Origin: Erpobdella octoculata
Taxonomy: Eukaryota > Annelida > Clitellata > Hirudinida > Erpobdellidae
DNA: 64,000 bases
Assembly: GCA_963978895.1 (NCBI GenBank)
Contig: OZ022238.1
Span: forward strand, 46,672,210-46,736,209
Reading direction: 5' to 3'
The notes under the pieces were generated by a model that was given only the letters and a program-made list of their open reading frames with translations, did no database searches and was not told the origin of the DNA. The translations under genes were made by a program, and so were the position numbers. Below, one piece after another: positions 43,401 through 56,444 of the stretch (the stretch's first letter is position 1; every line of letters starts with the position of its first letter).

Positions 43401-45669
43401 TCTGATTACTGTTTAAGCGATTATTAAAAATAAACAATTTAAAAAATAATTTCTTGGATAGTAAACAAATTATAGATTTAAAAGTTTCAATAAAAAATAA
43501 AGCATATGCACACTGCGTGCACACACACACTGCGTGCACAAACACTGCTTGCACACACACACTGCGTGCACAAACACTGCTTGCACACACACACACACAC
43601 ACATGCACACCAACCTGTATAGTGGTCAGCAAACTGTTCCGTGCTGACGAACCTTTCTTGCATGCATGCAGAATGCTTCGTTCTGATGCGATCCATCTTC
43701 AACTTGATGTTCTGAAGCACCCTCTCTTCTTTTTCTATAACCACGTTTATATCATCTTTCAACTTCTTGTTGATCAATTCAGCACCCCTGATTAAAAAAC
43801 ATTGAAAATGATTAAACGTTAAACGATTGAAAACTTTCCATCGAAAATTAAAGCACTTCTGCTTGTTTCTGTAAGATGAAGATGATTCATCTTACGTATT
43901 TTCATAATAGTTGTTTATTTTATTTTATTATGTGTGCATATTTTGGTTGTGTTGAAACAATAGTCATTTATGTATGAATGTATCTGTGTGTATATGTGTG
44001 TATATATATGTATATATATATATATGTATATGTATGTATATATGTATATTTGTGCTCCTGTGACATTGTGTGTGCGTATAATTTTTGTATCATTAACCCG
44101 TTTAGGTCCAAAACTTTATTAATTAGATTTCTATTATTTTTTTTGTTATTTCTAAGTTACTTGCTTATGTTTTAACAGATTTATTTTTAATTATTTTTTA
44201 TTTTAAAGAAAACTTTGAAAATTCACTATGCTCGTTTTTCGAACGGTGGTCGTATAGACTACTGAAAACGACAAAATATTTAAAAGTCAATTTTTTTTGT
44301 TCTCAACGCAAAAAATTATAATATAAATTTTAGGCTATAAACAGAAAAAGCTAAAAACACATTTCTGACTTTATCAGTAACACAGTTCAATAAAATCCAA
44401 AAATTTAACATTCAATAAATCAGTCAAGCAGTTCATGATAGTCGTTTTAGAACCGGGATGTGCGGAAAGCACCAAAACAATTCCGATGAAGTCGTTTGCC
44501 GCACTTGGCCCACATGTACAGTGTTTTGCCATAATTTTCCAGCTTGTAGCGACCTACTGTTTTCACCTTTTCCAGATCATGACCATGGCCAGTTGCTGAA
44601 TCTTCCCTATCGTTTTGTTTCTTCAACCGTGCATGAATTCATTTCATCTGTATAAAACAACCTAAACAGCCTATATGGGGTTTTTCAAGCAAAGCACCAT
44701 TGGGGTGTTTCAAACTCGTTATATATAGACTGTTTTAAAAGTGGCTATTCAAATGACTCTTTTTGGTCCAAGTGCATTTCAATCGTTTTTGGCGTTTTGG
44801 TTGCCGCGGCATTGAACTGACCGTATTTGCAACCTACATTTCTTAACCCAAAGAACAGACACAGTCTAATCCCATCCCATCATTAGTATAATCAACTTCT
44901 ACCTTCCCGGATATTACAAAGAATAACATTTCTTCTTCCTTTGCTCATTCATCAGTCACGTGTTATGATGCGCCGGGCGGAAGAATAACAAGTATGTCAA
45001 CCTCAATGCTATCATCATCATCAAGAATTAGTTACATAGCTTCTTTCAACGTGAAAAAACGTTCTGTTTGACGCCTTTCATTTTTAAACTTTACAAACAT
45101 TTCATTCGAAGAATGAAATTTGCAAAAAACACTATCACCAATTCAACCACTGCACACCTATAAGCTGAATAAACTAGTTTCGACTCGTTCGCATACAGTA
45201 CTCTATACGACCAACGATCGTAGAACGAGCATGACTCATACATGTTCAGATTGTGGGTTAGTGTAAACACAATAAAATTTAATTAACGTTGCTGTTTACT
45301 TTTGAGTACATCTTCTTTCGATATTTCAAACTTTTGTTATGATAACTCTCATGAAATTAGCATAATAAATTTTTAAAGTTATATCGGTCGAAAACCTTGA
45401 AAATGCTCATATTCTAACCCAGATTAAACTACTTAATATGAATAAAAAAATTATTTAAAAATTTTTATACAGTGTATTGAAGCTTTCTTAACATAAAAAA
45501 AAACTTTTAACAGAAAAAAAATTACAACTTAATTTTATGCAACGCCAAAAATAAGTGTGTTCGTAGAACGTACGATGGTCTAAAACGGGTTAATGTATAT
45601 ATATATGTATATGTGTGTTTGAGTGTATATATACATGGATGGATGTATGTATATGTATATATATATATG

Positions 45670-45707
<38 letters not shown>

Positions 45708-48230
45708 TAATTGGTATTGGTCTTTTTCCTTTTTGTGGTCTTCAATAAGAAAATGAGTTGTCTTGGTGGAGAAATTGGAATTATCAAAAGATTTGTCAGA
45801 ACCAGGCTAACTTCTGCAAAGTGAGATAATTCAGTTTAGAGTCAAGAAAAGGATTATATTCAAGGAAGAATAATAAAGTTAAAATAAATTCGAGAAAAAT
45901 TGTGTTATAAATAACTTCGACTTTAACGTTACGAATCGCTAGAAAGCATATTCCTCTACGTTTACATTGGTGACCTCGACGTATTTACGCATTTTCATCC
46001 GTAAATATATTTTCTGAAGTTATTTGTTCACAAGCGACCGAATTTTTTTTTTTTCTTTCGTGAAAGATGTCTGACGAGAAATTCATTGCGATGGGACAGG
46101 CTCTAGGCTATTCCGGGGAAGATTTAAGGAATTACGTCAAAGAGTTAAAGGATGAAGAAAGAGTTAGGAGATTAGAAGAACGTGAAGAAAAAAAACAAGA
46201 ACGGGAAGAGCGGGAACGTGAACGTGAACATGAAGAAAAAAAGGCTCAGCAAGAAAGGGAAGAGCGGGAGAGACAGAGGCAACACGAGTTAGAACTTAAA
46301 AAGATGGAAATTGAATCTCAAAAACCAAAAGAGAGCAAGGGGTCAATGGATGGAACAAAGATTCCATATCCAAAGTTCTCGGAAGGTGACGACGTGGATG
46401 CTTTTCTTCTCCGTTTTGAGGCATTGGCCACGGCAAATGATCACCCAAAAAAGAGTTGGGGAATGCTTCTGGGTTCTCTACTCAGTGCGAAGACACTGGA
46501 AGTGTTTGGCCAACTCAGCGATAGTCAGATGCAGGATTACGAGTCGGTAAAAGAGGCACTCCTTCGCCGTTTTGGGAAGTCGGCAGAAGACTACCGCATA
46601 AAGTTTCGAGAGTCAAAGCTGGAACCAGAAGAGACTTGGGAACAGTATCTGGTGCGACTGGATAGTTACCTCAGGCGCTGGGTGGATCTCGCGGGTACAA
46701 AAAACTATTTGTTTTTATTTTTAAAAGAGCAGTTCTTTGGAAAGTGTCCGTCGGGAATGGCTGAGTATTTGTTGGAGAAAGAAAGCGGTGACGTCAATGA
46801 GTTAAGTCGCTGGGTCAACAAGTACAATCAAGCTCACCCAGTCAAAAGCTTGGCAAAAGTCGAAAACATAAGCAGGATTAGCAGAAATCGTAGTCAACCA
46901 GACATCGACTCGGGAATGGTTGGACCACGCTGTTACAATTGCAATAAACTGGGCCATATGGCAAAGGATTGTCATCACGCTGGACAGATCGCGAGGGACT
47001 ACAGGCAAGGCACTCAAGCAGCTCCAGTCATGTGTCAAACGCGTAGAGAGGCCACCATGACACCACCATGCAAAGACTCTGGAGTAGTGAATGCATGCGC
47101 TGTCATGGTGATGGAAGGTAAAATGAATGAGGTCCAATTAAAATGTGGCTGCTTTTCACCGGTAATAGCGGATGGTTGTTTTCACTCAGGAGAAAAGTTT
47201 GAATTAACCAGAGGGTTTGTGAACAGAAAACCGGTAAAAGTTTTGAGGGACACTGGCTGTACTGCCATAATGGTAAAGGAATCATTAGTGCACCCGCGTC
47301 AGATGACCGGAAGAACAAGACCCTGTGTTTTGATCGACGGCACAGTTCGGGTAGCTCCAACAGCAGTGGTAAAAATCAAAACAAACTGGTTCAGAGGAAC
47401 CAGAGAGGTTGTGTGCATGAAAAACCTACTTTGCGATCTCGTGCTGGGAAATGTCGAAGGAGTAAGAGGTTTGGATGCAATGGCTGCAGGAAAACGCTTT
47501 GGTCAGAAATCCGCTCTTAACTACGACAGCACACAAAGGAATGTTCGGGTAAATTATAGAAAATCGTCGGCTAACTCGGAGCTGTATCAAAGCAAGGAAA
47601 GAAACACGTCTGCCATTTCAAAGGTAGGAAATAAAGTTGAGGCAAAAGTTCAGGCTTTGAATCCGCCAAAAGAAAGACCAAGGCTCAATCTTCTGGCTAG
47701 AGGCCAACATGGAGGGGTGGGGAAAGATGGAAAGTTGAATTCGGCAATCTTCGGAGATGCCCGTCCTGTTGACATAGCACGCAGAGAGATAGAGATTGAG
47801 AATAAGTTGAAAGTAAACTATTTCAAAGGCAAGGAAAACATCGGTGCTGACTTTCTTAGTCGTAAAGAGAGTGACGATGTAATCAAGAAACGCTAACGCG
47901 TTCCTTTTTTCGAAGAGGGGGGATATGTAAGATGAAGATGATTCATCTTACGTATTTTCATAATAGTTGTTTATTTTATTTTATTATGTGTGCATATTTT
48001 GGTTGTGTTGAAACAATAGTCATTTATGTATGAATGTATCTGTGTGTATATGTGTGTATATGTGTGTATATATATGTATATATATATGTATATGTATGTA
48101 TATATGTATATTTGTGCTCCTGTGACATTGTGTGTGCGTATAATTTTTGTATCATTAATGTATATATATGTATATGTGTGTTTGAGTGTATATATACATG
48201 GATGGATGTATGTATATGTATATATATATG

Positions 48231-48268
<38 letters not shown>

Positions 48269-51200
48269 TAATTGGTATTGGTCTTTTTCCTTTTTGTGGT
48301 CTTCAATAAGAAAATGAGTTGTCTTGGTGGAGAAATTGGAATTATCAAAAGATTTGTCAGAACCAGGCTAACTTCTGCAAAGTGAGATAATTCAGTTTAG
48401 AGTCAAGAAAAGGATTATATTCAAGGAAGAATAATAAAGTTAAAATAAATTCGAGAAAAATTGTGTTATAAATAACTTCGACTTTAACGTTACGAATCGC
48501 TAGAAAGCATATTCCTCTACGTTTACAGTTTCAACGTGGAAATTTTTCAAAATAACATATTTAAACACATCCAACATGCACCTGGAGAGGTTATAAAATG
48601 GATGCAACTCTGACAATATGAAATGCAATTCAGCCACATCCCAATTATTAATGAGATTAAGCTTTATCTATCTTTATTCCTCATTTAAACAGTCACAATC
48701 TTTAAATGACCTGGAGCAAACTACACTTGTTTAATATATGGTAATTGAGAACTTATATTAATAAATATAAATAAAAACCAAAAAAAAAAATAATAAATAA
48801 ATATATATATACCTGGCTGCAAGTTTGCTATTAATTTTGAGTTCATTGACGACATGCTGGAAGTACCAGGTCTTGAATATTCGTAACATGAAGAGAAGAA
48901 AGACAAAACAGAGAGCATCCCACGACAATCCTGCCTCGTCGACGGACATTTTGCAAACCGACTCCACTCCGACACCTATGATCATAAATGTTGAGGTTAA
49001 CGATTTAATCAGTGTTGTGATTTTTTTTTGGTTTTATCACCACTAGTTCAAAACTTTGTCTTCAGACCAACCAGCCATTTTAGAACATCTTTGATTATTT
49101 GAGTTCATAATTTTTTACAAAATTCAACTAGACCCACAAACATAATTTTATCAGACTTGGGACTAACTACATTAAGAATTGTAAGATGAGTATGTCATCT
49201 GACAAATTTTATGATTTTTTTTATATTTTATTGAGTTTGATGTGCGTTTTAAAGTGTTTTGCTTTTTTTTAATTTATTGATATATATATATACTAGCAGT
49301 GCCCGTAGCGGCTTCGCTCGCATGAAATTAGAGAGTTTGAACAGTGCATCCATAGTAGAGATCAATTGTTTAGGTCTCGGCTAGGCCCGTCGACAACTTA
49401 GCCCAGCCCGTTTTAAAAACCCGAACTCCTGGCCCGGCACAGCCCGTCTGAATTAGGCCCGGCCCCTTTTTACAGGCCTAGAAGTTCTATATATTTGATG
49501 AAAAACTTCGGCCCGTCCCATCTTGACTTCAGGTTTAGCCCGGCCCAAATAAAACCCTAAAATCACTAAAACATCTATATACTTGGTGAAAAATCTCGGC
49601 CCGTCCCACCTTGATTTAAGGTTTGGCCTGGCCCGTGTGAAAACTCTAAAATAAAGGCTTGACCAGGCCGGTGATAAACTGGACTTAGCTACTTTTAACC
49701 GGCACAAAACTTCAAAATACTAATTTTTACATTTGTAGCACTTACAGTTTTTGAGTAGCAGTTATTTTGAAATCAAATAACCCTTATTTCCACCCCACAT
49801 TTGAGGTCCTGGAAACCAAATTTTTAAAAAATGTTGAAACACTTATATCATTATTTTTTGAGTATATACTAAATACTAATTTTGACATCTGTAGCATTCA
49901 CAGTTTTTGAGTAGCAGTTACTTTAAAAACCAAAGAAACCTTTTTTCCACCCCACATTTGAGGTCCTGAAAACCAAAATTTCAAAAAATGGTGAAACACG
50001 TATATCATTATTTTTAGAGTAGAAACTAAATACTAATTTTTACTTTTGTAGCATTCACAGTTTTTGAGTAGCAGCAACTTTAAAAACCAAGTAATCCTAT
50101 TGTCCACCCCACATTTAAGGTCCTATAACCAAATTTGTAAAAAAATGGTGAAACACGTATATCTTTATTTTTAGAATAGAAACTAAATACTGATTTTTAC
50201 ATCTGTGGTATTTACAGTTTTTGAGTAGCAGTTACTTTAAAAAACAAATAACCCTATTTTCCACCCAACATTTGAAGTCCTGGAAACCAAATTTTCAAAA
50301 AATGCTAAAACACGTATTTCATTATTTTTGGAGTAGAAACAAAATACTAATTTTTACTCCTGTAGCATTAACAGTTTTTGAGTAGAAGCTACTTTAAAAA
50401 CCAAATAACCCAATTTTCCAACCCACATTTGAGGTCCGGGAAACCGAATTTTCAAAAAATGGTGAAACATATATTTTTTTATTTTTCAAAAAGAATCTAT
50501 ATACCAAATTTCAGAAAAAATTTTTAGAAAAAATGTTTAGAAAAAAGTTTGTTTTCCAGTTTTTTCCCCTCAGGAGCAAAATTTTCAAAAATCCTTTCTT
50601 AGCGGATGTTTACGCTATAAAAGTAATATAAGTTCCAAATTTCACGTTCCTAGGATGAGGCGTTTGAGCTCTGCGTTGATTATCAGTCAGTCATCTGTCA
50701 GTCAGTCAGGACATGTTCTTTTATATATATAGATATATATATATATATATATATATATATGGTCCGTTGCATCAGACACAGCTCTTGGGGATAATGAGTG
50801 GGATTGCCACAGAAAATGGTTGTGAAAGCAATAATCCATTTTCACATTTATTCACTAGCGCCAATCTAACAAAACGACTTAGTAAACGTCGCTAGTAACG
50901 CGTTCATTTAATTCGATACAAATAGATATTTATAAGTTTACTGTAGTGCTCGTTTATATTCTGTTTATTATCTTATATCATTTAATGCCTTGAGTCTTCT
51001 ACTTGAAAATGTTGTAACAAATATTGACAATAATTTCTGCCATAAAACATTAGCCATCCCTTTTCGTCGTTCACATAATTTGTTTACAGTGTTTATACTT
51101 TGTCCCGACTACACAAACTATACCAATTAACTTCTTTTTTCCTTATTTAAAATTCATATATTGCTTTTTTAGCTCTGAAGATCGTTTTAAACTGAAACCG

Positions 51201-51405
51201 GCCGTTCAGCTCGTTTTAATAAAATATAGAAATGTCAAAAGAACGTAGTAGATTGGTCTTGTTTCTGCAAAGGTGAAAAGAAAACGTTTAAAAGTATCAA
51301 TGCAAAACTCAAAAAGTTAATTAACTCCAAGTGGGCAGTTATTTTCAACGGAGTGTGCTTGAAAAAAACCGTTGTGCAGCTATACGTTATATGTATGTAT
51401 GTATG

Positions 51406-51470
<65 letters not shown>

Positions 51471-54400
51471 GTGTGTGTGTTTATAAGATATTTTTATTAA
51501 TGATATATATATATATAAATATATATGTATTTCCTAGTAAGAACCTAAGTGGAGTAATTTGTGTTATATGAATTTAATTTGCCTGTTCAAGTGAGTGATT
51601 CCATTTTGTTTGACCAATCATAAAATGGCTCCCAGATCTAATGGAAATCGTCAGGATGGTAATGAAAGAGATGCTTGGCTGCCGTCGTTTTACGGCTCTA
51701 ACAAGAAATCCGAGTTGAGCAACTACGTTGTTTTCGACGAGAACGATGTTGACGACGACGAAGATGATCAAATCGATGATTCACAAAGAATTGAAAAAGA
51801 CTTTGATCCTATGGCAGAGCACAGAGTTCCTAAAATAGTCGATAGAGAAAATGAATACATGATGAGAAGGAGGAAGCAGGTTATTTCACCTGCGAGACAC
51901 GACCCGTTTGCTGCGGGAGGGAAAACCCCGGACATCTCGTCAGAACGGAGGACGTTCGCTCATATTATGACTGAAAATGAGCAGCAGAAACAGAAAAAAG
52001 CCCTGATCGACCAGTTGAAGAATAAAAGTCAAGATGGCACATTAAAATCATCATCAGTCGCTGCAGCGCCTGTGGCTCAGCTGAGGAAGAGAAGGTGGGA
52101 TCAGACTGCTGATGAAACACCGAAAGCTAAGAGAAACTGGGATGAAGCTGCAACGCCATCACATGCTAGATGGGATGATACTCCAGGTGCAACACTGAGA
52201 GGAAGTCAAACGCCTGGTGCAGAAACGCCCGGCCGTGACTCTCAGATGATGCCGAGTGCTCGTAAAAATCGCTGGGATGAAACTCCAAGAACCGAAAGAG
52301 GAGAAACGCCTGGTCATGGAGGATGGGCAGAGACTCCAAAAGCAGATAGAACGGGAATTGATTTGATTAAAGAGGCTCCTACACCTGCAGCAGGTAAAAA
52401 GAGATCAAGATGGGATGAAACACCTGCAAATGCAACTCCAAGCATGACACCCAGCATGACCACACCTGGAGGCACCACTCCTGGTGGGGCAACACCAGGT
52501 GGAATGACCCCAATGGCATTCACTCCTTCAGCAGCAACGCCGGTTGGGCTGAAAGCAATGGGAATGGCAACACCAGCACCAGGACACATGGTGTCAATGA
52601 CACCTGAACAGATGCAAGTATGGAGCATGCAGAAAGAATTGGACGAGAGGAATCGGCCACTCACCGATGAAGAAATCGATGCGGTCTTGCCTGTAGGATA
52701 TACGATTTTACAACCCCCTACTGGCTATATGCCGATCCGTACTCCATCAAGAAAGCTCTTAGCTACGCCGACTCCATTTGCTGGAACACCAGTTGGATTC
52801 AGGATGCAGACACCAGATAGCAAGACCCATGTTGTTGACCTTCAACCCAAGGGTAACCTTCCTATCTTGAAGCCAGATGACATGCAGCATTTTGACAAGT
52901 TGCTGGTCGACGTCGACGAAAATAGTCTTCCACCCGAGGAGCAGAAAGAAAGAAAGATCTTGGCACTGCTTCTTAAAATAAAAAACGGAACTCCGCCCAT
53001 GAGAAAGGCTGCAACCCGTCAAATAACAGACAAAGCCAGAGAGTTTGGTGCTAAAGCTCTGTTTAATCATATTCTTCCGCTTCTCATGTCTCCAAATCTG
53101 GAAGACCAGGAACGTCACTTGCTTGTCAAACTTATTGACAGAATTCTCTATAAACTTGACGATCTCGTTCGACCATACGTTCACAAAATCCTTGTTGTGA
53201 TTGAACCTCTTCTCATCGACGAAGATTATATTGCTAGAGGCGAAGGCAGAGAAATCATTTCCAACCTGGCCAAAGCCGCTGGTTTGGCGACCATGATTTC
53301 GACGATGAGACCGGATATCGACAATATGGACGAATACGTAAGAAACACTACTGCCAGGGCTTTTGCTGTTGTGGCCTCTGCTCTCGGCATTCCCTCGATG
53401 CTGCCATTTTTGAAGGCTGTATGTAAAAGTAAGAAAAGTTGGCAAGCCAGGCACACTGGAATCAAGATCGTTCAGCAGATATCAATTTATAGTGGATGTG
53501 CTGTTCTGCCCCACCTGAGAAGTTTGGTAGAGATTATTGAACACGGTCTGGTTGACGAACAGCAAAAAGTTAGGACAATTACCGGTCTAGCTATAGCTGC
53601 ATTAGCCGAAGCAGCCACTCCTTATGGTATCGAGTCATTTGACAGTGTATTAAAACCACTTTGGAAAGGTATCAAGCAACACAGAGGAAAGGGCTTAGCT
53701 GCTTTTCTTAAGGCTATCGGATGTTTGATTCAGCTTATGGACAGCGAGTTCTCGAATTACTACACAAAAGAAGTGATGTTGATCCTCATAAGAGAATTCC
53801 CATCCCCGGACGAAGAGATGAAAAAGATTGTACTTATAGTTGTCAAGCAGTGTTGTTCCACAGATGGTGTTGAAGCTTCATACATCAAAGACGAGGTTCT
53901 GCCTCACTTCTTCAAGAGCTTCTGGAATCAAAGGATGGCTCTCGATAAAAGAAATTACAGACAGCTTGTGGACACAACAGTAGCAATTGCTAACAAAGTT
54001 GGAGTCTCAGAGATTGTTAGTAGAATAGTTGAAGATTTGAAAGATGAATCAGAGCAGTACAGGAAGATGGTTCTAGAAACAATTGAGAAAATCATAGCCA
54101 ACCTTGGTGCTGCAGATGTTGACTCGAGGTTGGAAGAATTGCTGATCGATGGAGTACTTGTTGCTTTCCAAGAACAAACTGCAGAGGATGGTGTTATTCT
54201 CAATGGGGTTGCAACCATTCTCAATGCTCTGGGCAAAAGAATCAAGCCATTCATTCCGCAGATGGTTGGTATCATTCGTTACAGATTGAATAATAAAAAC
54301 GCCAAAGTGAGACAACAGGCAGCCGATCTCATTGCGAGAATTGCTAATGTTATGCAATTGTGCCAGGAGGAAAAACTGTTGGGTCGTATGGGTGTGATCC

Positions 54401-56410
54401 TGTACGAATGTCTGGGTGAAGAATATCCTGAAGTGTTGGGCAGCATCGTTGGAGGTTTGAAGGCAATCGTGAATGCCATTGGAATGATTAAGATGACTCC
54501 TTCCATCAAAGATCTTCTACCGAGACTCACTCCCATTTTGAAAAACAGGCACGAAAAAGTACAAGAGAATTGCATCGATTTAGTCGGTCGCATTGCAGAC
54601 AGAGGTGCAGAGTTTGTCCCTCCCCGAGAATGGATGAGAATTTGCTTCGAGTTGCTTGAGCTGCTGAAAGCTCACAAGAAAGTTATTAGAAGAGCAACCG
54701 TGAACAACTTTGGCTACATCGCTAAAGCCATCGGACCTCACGACGTTTTTGCGACACTTCTTAACAATCTCAAAGTGCAAGAGCGCCAGAATCGTGTCTG
54801 CACCACGGTCGCGATTGCCATCGTTGCAGAGACGTGCTCCCCGTTCACCGTTCTACCCGCCCTGATGAACGAATACCGCGTGCCAGAGTTGAACGTACAG
54901 AACGGAGTGCTCAAGTCTCTCTCTTTCATGTTCGAATACATCGGAGAAATGAGCAAGGATTACGTCTATGCCGTCACTCCTCTCCTGGAAGATGCGCTCA
55001 TGGATAGAGATCTTGTGCACAGACAAACAGCCATGACAGCCATCGGCCATCTCGGACTGGGAGTTCACGGTTTCGGCTGTGAAGATGCGATGACTCATTT
55101 GATGAACCACATATGGCCGAACATTTTCGAAACCTCGCCTCACGTCATCCAGGCCTTCAAGTCTGCCGTTGAAGGCATGAGACTTTGTTTGGGACCAACG
55201 AAAGTCCTACAATATCTTTTGCAGGGTCTTTACCATCCAGCCAGAAAGGTCAGAGAAGTTTACTGGAAGGTTTACAATTCACTTTATATTGGAATGGAAG
55301 ATGCTCTTGTTCCAGCATATCCAAGAATATCAAATGACGATAAGAACAACTATATCAGATATGAATTGGATTATGTTCTTTAAATGATTCGATGACCTTA
55401 TTGCTGACAATTATCATTGATTTTTTTTTTGGAATAAAAAAATTCATTCGTAATTTTGCTTCTAGTCACGTCCTTGAAGTTGACTGCAATTCCGTTGTTA
55501 AAGGACTTGTTAACTGATCTTTGTTTATTTAGTTATTATTAATATTAATATTATCATTATTATTATTACTAGCGGGATACCCGGCATTGCTCAGGGTTTT
55601 TAGAAATTTTTCTATCATTTTTCCCTCTCGCTCTACACTTGCTCTCCTGTTCCCTTTCCCGCTCTTGGTTGCTTTTCCGTTCCCGCTCATTCTCCAGTTC
55701 CCGTTTTCGCTCGCTCGCTGCTCTGCTCATTTCGTGACCGATTTCATTTTTCCCCAAAAACTTTACCCCATTGACTCTCAAGGTAGTGTAAAAATGTCAT
55801 TACAATCGGATGAATGGTGTAGCAATGCATAAAGGACATACATACATCCATAAACTCATTTTTATCTATATCTATAAATGACTGTCAGTGTGTGTGTGGG
55901 TATGTCCTTTATGCCGGGTACCCCGCTAGTATATACTAAAAATAGCCCATCAAAAATGACAGTTTTTTTTGTTTCAATAGAAATGTCAGATATTAAATGA
56001 AGAACGTTTTCGATTTTTACTATTATTATAGGAGGTTCAATCAAGCTGGGATCTCAATCGCTGTAAATGATTAAATGTGATTATTAAACAATGTGGTTGC
56101 TCTACCTGCCTGCTCAGCAATATAAAAAAATTAAATGCTTTAGATCGAACCTGGTTCAAGCAAATTAAAATCACTACATTTTACGTCATGACTTCTTGTG
56201 AAAAATAAATCTAGCATGTTTGATGTAAATGGATAAACTCTTGCATAATATTCTAAGTAAAACGTTTAATAATCTTTAGGACTGACAGTGTACAATTGCT
56301 TAATAACTTTTATTACATGCCTATGCGCTCTAATTATATCAACTGCTGACTGCTAACTACCCGCCGCAGAGTTATGCGAAATTGCTAACATACATACATA
56401 CATACATACA

Positions 56411-56444
<34 letters not shown>

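Larger units (their letters stand above)
43870..48527 (+). mobile_element. LTR retrotransposon, internally deleted Ty3/gypsy-type, with a nested piggyBac relic
   Basis: Both LTRs begin TGTAAGATGAAG and end CTACGTTTACA. The 3' LTR is 47926-48527 (602 bp). The 5' LTR is 43870-45966, which is 600 bp once the 1,497-bp insertion at a TTAA is removed. A 5-bp target duplication GTTTC flanks the element (43865-43869 and 48528-48532). A tRNA primer site starts TTGGTGACCTCGACG just after the 5' LTR, and a polypurine tract GAAGAGGGGGGATA precedes the 3' LTR. The near identity of the LTRs indicates recent insertion. It lies in the Piezo intron 43788-48812, opposite in orientation to Piezo. Confidence 0.92.

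Noticed and set aside
44458..44655. 65-residue plus-strand ORF in the LTR insertion
   Set aside because: The minus strand carries the recognisable piggyBac C-terminal tail; the plus-strand frame is its shadow.
52759..53454. 231-residue minus-strand ORF
   Set aside because: It is the antisense shadow of SF3B1 with no family features of its own.
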